Shown one piece after another: positions 11,700-30,300 of a DNA stretch of 64,000 nucleotides (positions are counted from its first letter, which is position 1; each line of letters begins with the position of its first letter). This stretch comes from Malus domestica. Its lineage: Eukaryota; Streptophyta; Magnoliopsida; Rosales; Rosaceae. The position numbers and the translations under genes were made by a program. The stretch lies in the NCBI RefSeq assembly GCF_042453785.1, contig NC_091673.1, positions 255,501 through 319,500 on the forward strand. Direction: 5' to 3'. The notes below the pieces were generated by a model. The model did not search any database, had not been told where the DNA came from, and saw only the letters and a list, made by a program, of their open reading frames with translations.

Positions 11700-12190
11700 C
11701 GGAGAGACACATAAAGCGCTACTGAAGCGCAATGATCCTTTATCGAAACAATGATGATCTCATGTGCAAGATATTCGCCATCACTCTACAAGGCGAGGCG
11801 CAAGATTGGTTCTACACCCTGCCGCCACAATCCATTCGGAATTTCTACGAACTTTCTTTGGTTTTCACCAAAAAATATTCATCTTATCGTTCAATCAAAA
11901 AGAAGTCTGACCATTTGTTCGACGTCAAGAAGAACCCAAAGGAGTCGCTTCACGACTATGTGAGGAGGTTCAAAGTAGAGAAGGCAAAAATAGTCGGATG
12001 CAACGACTCGATAGCTAGAGCAGCCTTCCAAAAATGACTTCCAGCAGACCACCCGTTATTAGGAAAATTGATCATGAAAGAAGATCTAACTCTGGCAGAC
12101 TCTTTTACTTTGGTAGAAAAGTATGCACTTTGGGATGAGGCTCGCCAATGCACATTCAAAGACTTGAAGAAGTACCCGACATCACCTCAA
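11700..12190 (+). other. Retrotransposon gag domain region (fossil)
   Basis: Encodes segments typical of the Retrotrans_gag family: LQGEAQDWFYTLPPQSI, FTKKYSSYRSIKKKSDHLF, ESLHDYVRRFKVEKAKI. In the family this domain packages element RNA into particles. The copy is broken. No protease, reverse transcriptase, RNase H or integrase was recognised downstream. Confidence 0.8.
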
Positions 12191-14307
12191 TAGAAGCAGC
12201 GGAGAACTTATTCACATGTTTGACGGTATCTAAAGTAGTAATAAGCTCTACCATCATGCGAGAAGAGATGGGGGCCCAACTACCTGTATTCTACAGTTAC
12301 CTGTATTTTACAGTTCAAAAGCTCTCCTCGATGCTATTAAAAATTCAAAAGCTAACTTTGGTGATAGTTGTTGCAACCCGGAAGCACAAGTTTTACTTTC
12401 AAATGCATGCAGTCATCCTCATGACGTACTATTCTGCCCAATCCAGACGCGCGACGATAAAGGCATAGACCCCAGCGGATATAAAGTTTTCTGACGAACG
12501 CAACACTGGAAGGACACACTCAGAAGCAAGTTTTATCCTCGTCACCCTAAAAGATTATACATATGAGCAACATGTACCGGCAGTTGAGTACCACTTCTTG
12601 CTGCGCACCACACGGCCCTAGCGGACCCTTGCTCAATGATTCAACTCTAGAGTGGCCCAATACCGGCAGTTGAGCATCTCATGCTGCGTATGACATGGCC
12701 CCATCTCCACAGCTCCCTACTGCGCCTTCACGCCGAGCCTAGGTGACGTAACAGAGCTGCCCAACGATGCCTCAGAAGTAGCCGAGCACACTCTAGCCGC
12801 GCCTACTCCACCGATGGAGACTTCTGGCATTTGCATGTCGATGGCGCAGAAAAGCCCTCATCACTGCCTGCAGAGAAGGATCCAAAAAGACGAATCTCAT
12901 CTGTGAAGGTTTGTACAAGATCAGCAGAGTAGGCGGCAAAAGTAATTACACCCTCGCCACCATGAAACGGCAAAAAGATCGAAAAGCAGTGGATGGCCTA
13001 CAATCTGAAGAAGTACCATGTGTGACCTCCCGCTACATCAAAACCCGAAGACTCAAAAAGCTCAACGGACACCACCTCACAAGCTGAGGACTATCCAGTT
13101 GTTATGCAGTTCCTACCTTACAGCTAAAGTTCTCGTTCGTTTCACTCGTTTTTCAATGAGGAATTTAGAAGTAATCACAACTTGGCTTGGCTGCATGCTT
13201 ACAACAACTAATCACTCATGCACTTCAAAAGAAGACTGCGCCCTTCTTAGGGACTCATCGCAGGAATTGCACCCCCCGAGGGACCAACCATGTTCTCCAG
13301 TGCGATAGGGTAAACCAATTCCCCGACACCCATATGGGTTAGCTCTCCAAGATGGGAGGATAAACTTTACACTCCGAATATCAAGACGTGGATGAGCCTG
13401 GCTACCCTAGTATAACTAGATGCACGATGGCTTGCGCCGGGATTCCTATAATTAGCCACAATGGTCTTTTTCAAGGCTTAGCTAACTGAAGGATTTTGGG
13501 TCTCTTGGCCTAATCCGTGGGAAACCGGGCCCTAGATACGGAGGGGGCACATTATGCAGTACGCCCTACAGACGGCTGCCCTGGAACCCTAAAGTTGCTA
13601 CCAAGTGCACTAAGGTAGCCTACGGATTCCGGAAGACTGCCTACGGCTTGCCCTTCAAGCAGTAAAGTCGCACTAGACTTTTACAACCGCACATTCTTGT
13701 GAAAGGTTAAACAAGCTAGCACGCATATACTAAGTTTTATCCACTGTCGACATGCTATGTAGTCGATAAGCTTCACCTCTGCCAAACGCGAAACAACCTA
13801 CACCAAGTCATAAAGTGTTGTGATACTTACTACGCAACCTACAGAATTGGAGAAAGTCAAGTTAACAGCCTAGTGGTTACGCGGACTTGTCTGCTTCTGT
13901 AAGTAAGGCATCCGGCTGCCAACCCTATGGCTAACAACTTTGCAAAGTTCTACACCAACACCTACGGCTGCATAGGCTACGCGGGCTTGTCTGCTTATAA
14001 AAAAGTAGCATGTCTGCCACTGGTCTATCAAGTCTAAAGGTTAAGGCATGAACAAAAGAAGCGAAGATGAAGAAAAGCGAAGGAAAACATATTTATAAAC
14101 AACTAGCAAAGGCCGAAGGAGTTCAAGCAAAACAAGAGCTACAAGAAAAAACAAATAAAATCCTAAAGGCTATCTAAAAGACTATAGCAGCTTGGACATC
14201 CCACGACTACTCGGTCGCCACACCTTCAGCAGCCACGACGCTCTTAACAGCGGTATCATCCAGCGTTTCACCCCCGGCTACCCCAGCCTAGGCACTAACT
14301 TCTCCAA

Positions 14308-15332
14308 CTACTTCACCAATGGAAGCCTCAAAAGTAAAATCAAGCAAGTCTTCCGGAGAAATAAAGAAGGTCTCAAAACCCCGAGCCCAGCCTTTTCACC
14401 TTTCAGCTGTTCATCCTCCTCGAGCAGACCAACATGGATGCTCTGCAGCTCATCCACTTCCTTCTTCAGACTTTCGTTGATCTTCAGTATGCCTTGAAGT
14501 TCCAACACTTGGGGTTCAAGCCTATCGATGATTCTCTTGAAGTGGATCACTTAGTTATAAGCAGCAATAAACTCTTCATCCTTTGTAGCAAAATGAAGCT
14601 CAGAAACGACATGCTTAAGATCTTGAATCTAAGGTATGTGACATCCGATCTTCTTCTCTGCACTTTCATGCTTAACTTGGATCGCGTCAAGCCTAGTCTT
14701 CAAGTTAACGATCTCTTGGCGAGCGGTCTCAAGCTGCAAAGAAATGGGGGCAGAAATATTAGACCCCTTCAAAGTAATGAGCTCATAATCTGCCATAGTA
14801 TTTGCCATCTCCTTAGCAGCCTTGCTATATCTGCATCATAGCAAGCAAAGCAGTTCTTCTATATTGGGTCGTATGCTTCGCAAACGAGCTTAGGCAAACA
14901 CCTTTCTGACGCCATCAACAAACTTGGCACAAGCGTCCATGTTTTCAAGAGATCTGGTTTCAAAAGCACATAAATCTCAGCAGCCTCCCCAGAAGCAGGC
15001 TTAGTGGATTTCTCACAGCTACCTACGCGAGCAGTCTCTTCATTCCCAGCAGGCGAATCAGTCTCAGCAGCATAAGAAATGGGCCTTGGCGCCACTTTAG
15101 CAGCAGAGTCCACCTTATCACTCTTCATAATAGCAAGCATCTCCAAAGGTGAACCAGACTTAGCTCCCAACAGACGCCTTGGTACAAAATTCGGTACTAG
15201 GGGCATGACAGGACCTTTATGCCGAACAATCCTATTAACAATCGTACTAGCCATTCTTGACATGGCAGGCGCCACATGCTCAGATCTAGCAGCCTCATTT
15301 TTCATCCTCTTGGAAAAAGTCAAGTCAATCAC
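14308..15332 (-). other. Antisense open frames in the Gypsy-like element, function unknown
   Basis: Two minus-strand frames (14308-14550 and 14859-15332) encode a short coiled-coil-like segment (LQGILKINESLKKEVDELQS) and a 157-residue basic and Ser/Ala-rich segment with no recognised domain. Antisense genes between pol and the 3' LTR are known in some Tat-lineage Gypsy elements. That these frames belong to such a gene is inference; they could equally be chance openings. Confidence 0.35.
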
Positions 15333-16262
15333 AAGCCTGGAGGCAGTCGACGAACCCGCGCGAGCGAAAGAAGTCTTTGGTTTTTCTCAGCCGGCTTCTC
15401 TTGAGCAGGCAGGGAATATCCTTTTTTCCCACCTTCACTTGCAGCAGGATCCACAATAGTGATTGGACGAGCCAATGCATCCGCCTTGATCCTATTCACC
15501 TCCTCTTTTGGGAGCAGCCCATGTTTCTCTTAACGAAGAGAGTTAAAGTAGCCAACGTCATTCGTGGTACCTAGCAGGGGAGTTCAACCCAACATTCCAG
15601 CAGCTCATGAAGCCCGCAACCTCTTCATTTCTCTCAATCACCAGCCTAGCTCGCGTCGTGTCCAAAAGCCTAAAAGGACATGAACCATGTGACTCGCCTA
15701 GTACTGCGCCCCAGCACAACAATCCGCGGCCCCAGCCTCACAAGCTGCCCTTGGTTCTAGCCAAGTCAAGCAGCTTAAAGCAGTGGTCCCTACCACAATA
15801 CCTCCTCGGCCCATGCCGAGCCGACTTCTGGCCCATGCCAGCCGACGTGCCGCACCACCCCAACGGCTGCCCCGCGGTAGCACCATCCAAGAAGAAGACA
15901 AGGAAAATTAATTTTTTCTTACCTCAGTGTGGCACGAAGAAGACGAAGAAAGTAACGAAAGACGGTCCTTCGCACGGGTAAGATGTAAAAGATTGCTAGA
16001 GGAGGGGGAACAAATATCCTCTAAGCTATCTCTCTCTTGTATGGTAGAATAAATCGCTCTCCAAAGTTGATTTAATAACCCACTTAAGGTGGACTTAAAT
16101 AGGCTTTGAGAGAAATTTATTTCCCTTTCCTAGAAGGATCTAATTTCTTATTAAAGAGAGAATCTACATCAAAATAGGAAGCATTCCTAAGTTTCCTAAA
16201 GCAAGAAGATCTCTACACCTGCTGCCCTTTTCTGCGAGCAGCCCAACAGGTGTGGGGGCATT

Positions 16263-16994
16263 TGTGGAGCTAAAAATATTTTCAAGGCGACACGTGGATT
16301 TTTGGACAAAAAGGACAAAAATACCCTTGCAGTACAACGAGGTTCCTACGCCCAAGCAGCGCGCAACCCTCTTTCAACCAAGACAGAAGTGCCCAAAATA
16401 GGTAACAATTCAAAGTCCATCTCATCAAATCCTTTCTATAAGGTAATTCCCAAACACATTCCTTTTAAATTATGTTAATTGTCTAATTAATGGGTTTATT
16501 GCCTAATTAACCCATTAATTGTCAATTAAACCATCCATTATATCCAAATAACCACAAAACACATCCAATTCAACCCTAAAACACCACATGGCCGGCTATC
16601 CCCATTCAAAACCTAATCCATCACTTTTTCTACCTTTTTCACCATTTCTTCCTTTTTATTAGCCAATTAATTCCATAACCACAAAAATATTTCCTTTTAT
16701 GTTTAATTAGCCAATTAATTGGCTAATTAAACCAAAATAAAACCTAAACCAACCTAGCCCTATAAATAGGCTCCTATTTTCACCAAATATTCACTCCAAC
16801 ACTTCGGCAAAAATCCCAAAATTCTCTAAACACTATGTCTCTCTAAATTCTAACTTTGGCATCGGAAGTTCTTCGGCCAAAGCCCCCCCCCATTCATCGT
16901 GGGCGCGTGAGGCTCTTGGCCTTAACCTAAAGTGTTAATTGTTTTGTAGGTGCAAAATTGTCCAAGATCAAGGAAGAAGAAATTTGCATCCACA
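16263..16994 (+). repeat. 3' LTR of the Gypsy-like element
   Basis: 732 bp, closely matching 9010-9754 apart from small gaps, including one fewer unit of the TTAATTGGCTAA repeat. Confidence 0.9.
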
Positions 16995-17622
16995 GTGGTG
17001 AAATGGCAAGATCTAATCACATACATACAAATTAATAGAGCAGGTTCTCGAATTGTTGGAAAGTCATGGATGAAAGTGTTGTAAGTGTGTGCAATGTTAT
17101 ACACTAACTTCCAAAATATGAATCAAGAGGACCAAAGGGGATATTTTGGCCCAACTAAAGAATGATGGTTGTAAAAGGGTTGAGGATCGTCGTCCACCAA
17201 CCCTCATCGTTGATCAATGTTTTGTGTGTGTGTGTGTGCACATATGGAATAGATCCTAACCTCGTTGTCTTTACTCTTTAGACCTGTTGTTGAATCCAAA
17301 CAAGCAAACTATACTAGTTCTAAAAGCTCAAGCTCCACATTGTTTTGCTTGGTTTTCACTCAAAGAAAGATCATCGCAACTAAATCAAACGAAAACAAAT
17401 GGGAGAGACCGTTCGCAACATAAACGCTTTGGATGACGGAGGCAAAGACTTAACTTTGAGCATCATGATTTCTGCAAGTCTAGATAACCTTCAGCTTTTC
17501 AGATCTTTAATACCAAAAGACAGAAAAAGTCCCCACCCAGCAAGAACCAAAAGTACGCTCATCATCAGAAAGAACCGGTTGAAAGTAATACATAAAACAC
17601 AAGATGGCAACTTTGACAAAAC
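16995..17622. other. Intergenic between the Gypsy-like element and the SETD9-like gene
   Basis: Contains the right target duplication GTGGT, a short TG run (17221-17238) and the 3' flank of the minus-strand SET-domain gene. A 75-codon plus-strand frame (17399-17626) shows no recognisable domain and overlaps the gene's 3' flank, so it is not called. Confidence 0.5.
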
Positions 17623-19776
17623 TTAGCTCCACCTCCTTCGATCTTCCTCCTCATCAACAGGATTATACCACTCTGGCCGACGCTTGGAGTTGCTCAACCT
17701 GTAGTTCAGAAGCACTTCTTCATCGCTAAGTGCCCTTGTAGCCACCAGGGCAAGACTCTTCAAAACAGGAACGTCTGAGCCGCTATTTTTTGAACCTCCA
17801 AGCTTGAACCAAAAGCTTCCAAATCTCTTCATCTTCACTTCTTCTGCATCTCCAAATATTACATTTGGAATATAGACCCTCATTTCTTTTTCTGTCAACG
17901 GGAAGTCATAAGGGCAAACCATAACATTTGGAGACATATCCTTTCCAGGATGGTTGGCAAAATGAGCCAAAGCTAATGGATTCCTCCGCTCTATTATGTC
18001 GCCACCGTTTCCCAATTTCTTCTGATCCAAAGGCTTACTGAGAAGTCTCCAGATCCGATCTCGACCTTTCTCATCTCCCTGCATATTAGGCCTGTTTTCT
18101 GGAACAGTTAAACCATCCCAAAATTCACGGGTTTCGCCCCCATAACCCCAAGGTTGTGCATTGATCACAGTCCCATCATACCTTGTGATCAAATATGAGT
18201 TTTGAGCATTAACTCTTGGGTATCCAGGTATGTAGCGGTAATACGCAGGGGAATATACTACACCAGGGTACACGGCCACGACGGCACCAACATCACATTC
18301 ACCATTTAGAAATAAACCTTGGCCTGCTTCCTTGTGGGGTATTTGAGAAGGTTTGATATCAAGCGTGTAGCCGAAGAGATCTTTTAACTTTTGAGAAACA
18401 TCAGTGCTCTGTAATGGCCTTGTTTCGGGCACATCTGTACTGAAAACCATAACTAATCAGTATAGTAATCAAACGTTCTGAAAAATTGCTGAGAAGAGAG
18501 GAATAAGAAGCCAAAAACAGAAGTAAAAAGCTCACCACGATGTTTAACTGGTGGACCATTCCTACCAATGGCAAAACTAAGACCACTTCGTCGAGTAGAA
18601 GCATTTGATTGTTTAGGTGATTCAGTTCCCTCATTTAGCTTCTTAACATCAGGGAGTAGAACTTCATCCATAGACATGCAGAAGTTTTTAATTTGGAGAT
18701 GAACGTTTTCCTGGACTTGTTTCTGTTGATCGGCAATGGAGGCTTTATTAGCCATGTCAATGATCTCATCCACATCTGCCTCATCCGCATCCCTTCCCAA
18801 GCGATTGTAGCTGGATACACAAGAATTTCATAATAAACATCCAAGATGCACAATATGCGATAGGAGTGAGAAAGGTACAAGAATTTCATAACAAACATCC
18901 AAGATGCACAATATGCGAATGAGTGAGAAAGGTACAAGTATTTCATGATCAACATCAAAGATGAACAATATGCACAATATGCACAATATGGATATACAAG
19001 TATTTCATAATCAACATCCAAGATGTACAATACAAGTATTTTTTTTCTTTTGAAACGAAAGGGCCTTAGTGGTGGAAAAATTAGTAGTTTTGTTTTCATA
19101 TGGGAAGATGGTGGTGTGAGAGCAACCTGGTATATAGGAAGAGGCGATTCATATCTGCCTCAAACTGCAGTTGCCTTGGATTCCTGTTAAACATGGGTTG
19201 TTTAGCAAGAGTTCTCACACCCTGAAAATAAAAACAATTATAGCGTTAATTTTCACATATAGCATGGCGAAGTGCGGTAGCCCATTTGGAATTGGAAGTG
19301 CATTAACACCAAATCCTGACGAAAACCTGACCTCAGGATGAACATGTCCAATGCCCATTTCTCTAGTCTAGGGAAATAGGATTTGTGTAATGCAACTTAG
19401 GAAACTCAAATTGTAAAGTACGTTTCTTTGCAAGTCGTAATTTTTATTGTTGCGTCTTGGTTCTTATGGAGATCCTGTCAGCAAAATTCAATCTTTTTCA
19501 TGGGTTTGTTAATTTTCTCAAACTGGAATGTGGTAATTTCATCCAACTGAAGAACACTGAGAATGATTCAAAGCCAAATTTGTGGTCACTAAATAAATTC
19601 TAGTGCAAATAAATATACATAAACGATGAAGAATTAGAAAAAGTGACAAGACAGCAGATTTAATACGAAAATCACTGAAAATAGAGATGCGAAATGTTTG
19701 GTTTAGGGAAATTGAGAAATAGAGAGAGAGAAGGATTTACGTTTACCTCCTGAAATTTGTGGAAAAGGAACGCCAT
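17623..19776 (-). CDS. SETD9-like SET-domain protein, 403 aa, 4 exons
   Basis: Exons (minus): 19747-19776, 19127-19221, 18536-18810, 17623-18434, total 1212 nt, all with GT-AG borders and consistent phase. The first exon is only 30 nt ([10 protein letters not shown]). Exon 4 must use the acceptor CAGTACAG|ATGTG to keep frame; an AG five bases earlier would break it. The C-terminal two thirds resemble the SET domain of SETD9: [22 protein letters not shown] (about 170-191), a conserved [10 protein letters not shown], and [12 protein letters not shown] (285-296), the SET-N-type Asn/His segment. SET proteins usually methylate lysine with S-adenosylmethionine, but the substrate of this family is unknown. 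The N-terminal part holds an acidic helix-forming region. No signal peptide. It lies within the SCPL cluster but is unrelated to it. Confidence 0.9.
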
Positions 19777-20312
19777 TTGGATTCAAATGATTGGGATGAA
19801 TACTCTCACTCTCAATACAAGTCAGTCGTCAGTAGACAGACACTTAGCAGCAGACGACGGAGGAAGGAAGGAAGCTATGAAGCCGCTCGCAACTGTAAAA
19901 GTTCAATTTCTGCATCTAATTCGTTTTGGGTTCCAAGAAAACCAACCAAACCAATTGGACTGGGCCAGCTTTAAAGAAAAAATAAATAAAGTGGGCTAAC
20001 ATTAAACGATGAAGATATAACTGGACAAGCACTCCCTTGTACAATTCTAGGGCCTCTTCCATCAAATTAACGGTCCAGATCAAACAGACTGGTATCGATT
20101 CATTTTATTAGTGGGAAATGATTTTCCTTGTGTTAATTTTTGAGAGACATGGAATCTCTCCCGTGGACGCTGTCAAGATGATGAATGGGGGAGTGGCTGC
20201 GCCTATGGTAGGGCTGCTTGCAATTATGTTAATTATGCGTATATAAAATAAACTCGTGATATCATTGATAAACATATAGTCTTTGTCCATGTGTATTGAC
20301 TTTAGTTAATAA
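19777..20312. other. 5' flank of the SETD9-like gene
   Basis: Short promoter region, then AT-rich sequence. Frames here (about 19757-19999) start inside the antisense of exon 1 and lack family features, so they are not called. Confidence 0.45.
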
Positions 20313-20540
20313 AGGCTCGTTAGAAACTGATTTTAAAATGATTGAAATCGTTTTTTGTAAAAATATTTTTGAATCAATCTTTAGTAATGCAAAATTAGGT
20401 ACAAGCAATTCAAGTGCTTCTTACCAAAAGCACATAACTGGTGCTTCTTGCAAGAAACATTTTTAAATGCTTTTACAACAAAAAAACATTTTCTCTAAAA
20501 AAACGTTTTCAACCATTTTAAAAGTCTTCTAAACAAGCCC
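20313..20540. mobile_element. Tourist/PIF-Harbinger-like MITE (228 bp)
   Basis: Imperfect terminal inverted repeats AGGCTCGTTAGAAACTGATT (left) and GGGCTTGTTTAGAAGACTTT (right, complement) flanked by TAA on both sides (20310-20312 and 20541-20543). Internal sequence is AT-rich, with complementary AAAATG and CATTTT tracts, and non-coding. Confidence 0.7.
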
Positions 20541-20737
20541 TAATTTATCTGATGAAAAAGATATATAACACGTAATATTGGAATATATATTATTAATAAA
20601 TTATGAGTCATAGTACACCTTGTTGGCTGTAAACTTGCAAATGCAACGATGGCTAGCTAGTAGCATCGTATTCCTATGTGTAAAAGACTAGAGGGGTAGG
20701 CAGCTTAATTTTTATTATTTTATTACTAGGTAAAAGC

Positions 20738-26691
<5,954 letters not shown>

Positions 26692-26740
26692 TGGAGAATC
26701 TCAGACAGAGACTGCTAGCAATTACTACTGCTGTCCACTG

Positions 26741-26763
26741 ATCGTATATATAATAATATTGGT
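26741..26763 (-). promoter_or_regulatory. Putative TATA region of the intact SCPL gene
   Basis: On the minus strand ATTATTATATATACGATC lies about 50-70 bp before the ATG at 26691. Position fits a short 5' leader; no transcript evidence. Confidence 0.45.
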
Positions 26764-26881
26764 CTGCGTGCAATTTGGGAGCTTTTTGTGTGAGTGAGAC
26801 TCCGACTTGAGGGAGGTTATTATAGGTCTGTGTGCAATTTGGGAGCTTTTTGTGTGAGTGAGACTCCGACTCTAGGGAGGG
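26760..26881. repeat. Tandem duplication (about 63 bp, two copies) in the SCPL promoter
   Basis: GGTCTG(C/T)GTGCAATTTGGGAG...GAGTGAGACTCCGACT occurs at about 26760-26817 and again at about 26825-26881 with few differences. It lies directly upstream of the TATA-like sequence (read on the minus strand). Confidence 0.85.
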
Positions 26882-27366
26882 AGAGAGTTGAATCTTCAAC
26901 GGGATAAAAAGTAGAATTTGTGTCCGTTGGATAAGACAGACCGCCTTTTATATATTTCAAAAGGAATGGCCACGGCCCAATCGCGTGGGGGGATTGTCCC
27001 AACATGGTAATACAACTTTCGATAGGATAATACAATTGATTTCTCACTACTTCTTATCCTTTTCTTAAATTCCCTTTTTCCTTCTTTTTTTTTTTCTTTA
27101 CCTGAAATAGCCTTTTTCTCCTTTTCTTAATTTTTTTTAAACATGACTAATTATAATAATTGGGTTTGTAATCAAAGAAAAAAAAACATAAATTTTTTCA
27201 CTTGCAAGTGTAGAAAAACAACACTACAATACGAATTTGCTAATTTAATAAAAAGAATCCAACATAATCATTCAACTTCAAACAATAACCATCAACAAAT
27301 ATTAACATTAATCCTAATATAGTACACATGTCTAATTAACATCCACTAGCTAAAAGACAGAAGAAT

Positions 27367-30300
27367 CTATCGCCCATCATCATGTGGCATTATTATATGG
27401 TTTTTCATGCTATCAAACCCTGCATAACTAGTATTACTAGTACTGCAATTTCCACCAGGTTCATCCCCGTCTCCGTTGTAACGCTCAGAATTAGGGTTGA
27501 GCAAGTACTCAGTCTCTTCGAATCCAAACCCATCTCTTCCCCACGGATGCTTCCCCAAACTGATCAGTCCGTCTAGCTCCGCCGTGACTTCCTTCATAGT
27601 AGGCCTGTCGTCTCCTTTTACCTTCAAACACCTCTTTGTAAGAATAGCTACTTCCCGTATTTGCTTGATAATTATTTCCTCATCGACATTCACATGATCA
27701 TCAAGAATTTCGATTAAGCGATCCTCTTTCATCGAAGAAACAAAGTACATTGCTAGGTTTCTCTCGCTCTCTGGCCTATCAAAAGAAAGTGCCTTTTTAC
27801 CCGTTAGCAGCTCCGCTAGAACAACTCCGAAACTATAGACGTCACTTTTTTCTGTCAGCTGACTGCTGTGGAAGTATTCAGGGTCTAAGTATCCGAGTGT
27901 TCCTTGTACTAGAGTGGTTAGCTGAGTTTGATCGATAGGAATAAGCCTTGAAGCTCCAAAATCAGCAACTTTTGCTATATAATTATCATCCAATAGAATA
28001 TTGGTAGTCTTCACATCTCTATGTATGATAGGCATAGAAGTTGCAGAGTGCAAGTATGCAAGTGCCCCAGCTGTTTCTGCTGCAATTTTAAGGCGCATTT
28101 CCCAAGGAAGCAACGAATAGTTTTGGCCATTATCATGAATATGATCGGAAAGAGTACCATTTGTGATGAACTCGTAAACTAGTAAGGGTACTTCGGTCTC
28201 CAAACAACACCCCAATAGCTTGACCACATTACGATGATTTACTTGTGAAAGCACGATTACCTCGTTTATGAATTGTTCGATTTGGCTTTGGTCGCAAATT
28301 TTGGATTTCTTAATGGCAATAACTTTGTTATCTGATAGCAATCCCCTGTACACTGTCCCGTAGCCTCCTTGGCCAAGAACCCTACTTTCATCGTAATTAT
28401 TAGTCGCATTTTTCAGTTCCTCTGCAGTGAAAATTTTGGCTGTCTCGACAGATCCTTTGTGACAAGAGAGTTGCTGCTGCAGCAATATGCCACCATTTTG
28501 TTGGAAAAATTTCTCTCGAAGTTGAATGTATTTTCTTCTTTTGGTTCCCCAATAAATCCAAAAACCTCCAACGAGCAATGCCAACATGCCTATACAGATG
28601 CCTGCATTAATTGGCACATACGCTGACACATGAATTGCTAAACAAATTTCGTACATATATAAATTTGATGACACTAGCACGCAATTTAAGCGTACACTAG
28701 AGTCCATTATTTTACTTTGAGAGAGAAATTTCCTTTGTACATTTGTAAGCTACCAGTAAAGTTTTACAAATTAATTGAAACATGAACTGACCATAAATTG
28801 GGTATGACAATGCATGTTCAGTTCCCCTTGCTGACCATAAATTGAGGTTTAGAAACAATGAAATTCCCAAATTTTGTTCTAAGAAGAAACTATAGAAATA
28901 TGCAGTTTTTCTTGACTTGTTAACTCAAAGAAACCAATAGCATAAAACATGATTAAAATGCTTTTACCAAAAATAATAAATCAATAAAAAAAAAAGCTAC
29001 TAAATGTATGAAAACTAAGATAACAAGGCAAACCATTGAATAAATCGACGACTACTGCATATATAATAAGAAGCCCCAGTCCACAAGAGAACAAAGTTGA
29101 ACTAGTCTTGAAGATAATGATGTTTGCATTTGTAATTCCAACGTTGTTTACTTCGTCCATATTCTATATCTTCTAGGTCTTTCTTTAACTTCATGATTTA
29201 GTCAATTAGATTTATCATTTGATTTATATCATTTTCATTTGCTGTGATATTAACACTAGCTGGGAAAGTTGATTTCTCAAAGTCTTCATGATTAATGCCA
29301 CACCTAGGCAACCCTCAAATTAATTATATGTCTATGTGTATTTAAGTCAGATTTTTGACATTTTTATATTTAAAAGCAAACCATGTCAGAGAAGAGACCA
29401 AATCTTCTGAACTTGTTAATCAATGATAGAGGTCACAGAAAAAACTACACGCAAAATGAATGCAGAATATTTGAACTCGTTAGAGAAAATCTAAATAGAG
29501 GATCGATCCACTCTAATGAGTATGAAATATAATTGAGAATATTAATCAATTCATAAATAATGTTATTGTGCTCACCTAAGGCAATAGCAAGTTTGAGAGA
29601 TTGAGTACTACGTTTATCAATTGGGCTGCAGCCTTCTCCGTTTCTCATTCCGTCCCCGTCGTGTCCCTTGGGACACAAGCAATTCACGCTTCCAAGGATA
29701 TTGTTGCATGTTGCTGTGCTGCTGCACGGGTTTGAAACCTCGCACTCGTTTATATCTGAAATTAACAATTAATCCATCAGAAAAATTAATTAATTAAGAG
29801 TACAATTAACCAACCGTATGATTATTAATTAAGCTTAAAGAACGAAGAGGATAGGTTTCCTAGCTGTCACAAAAACTACGGTTTAGTAATATTTATAGAT
29901 GAGTTTAATTAGTACCTTGACATCCATCAAGAAGGTATGGATTTCCTTGATAACCCTTATTGCATTTGCAGATGTAGCCACCCCCGTTGTTTGATTCGTA
30001 ACACTCACTGTTGTTTGCCAGACATGCATAAGTAGCACTGGTTTTAGCTTGTTGGCATGTTTGGTTCCCAACAGCCCAATCAACCACCACCGGGACACTC
30101 TCCCTATTCTGAAAGTTTCCAAGATCCAAGGAGGAAAAGTTGAAGGCGTCTTCTTCCACAACAAAAGCGTAGCCGCACGGATTGAAGCCTCTGACGTCCG
30201 AATGGTTTCTCAAGCTCGCAGTTGCCGTGGCATAATCTATCACATCTTCCGGTATAGGTATTTGGCAACAACCAATGCCGGAGCATGTCCCGTTCTCCAC

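Larger units (their letters stand above)
9010..16994 (+). mobile_element. Gypsy-like LTR retrotransposon, LARD-type (about 8 kb)
   Basis: LTRs 9010-9754 and 16263-16994 both start TGTGGAGC and end TTGCATCCACA. They are nearly identical, with a few substitutions and small length differences, so insertion was fairly recent. A 5-bp duplication GTGGT flanks it (9005-9009, 16995-16999). A primer-binding-type sequence TGGTGCTTTCATTGAGAG follows the 5' LTR at about 9758, and a polypurine-type GTGTGGGGGCATT precedes the 3' LTR. Inside are a proline/glutamine repeat tract (about 10200-10745), a retrotransposon gag domain (about 11700-12190) and long stretches with no recognised pol; antisense frames lie at 14308-15332. 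It looks non-autonomous and its coding frames are broken in several places. Confidence 0.9.
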
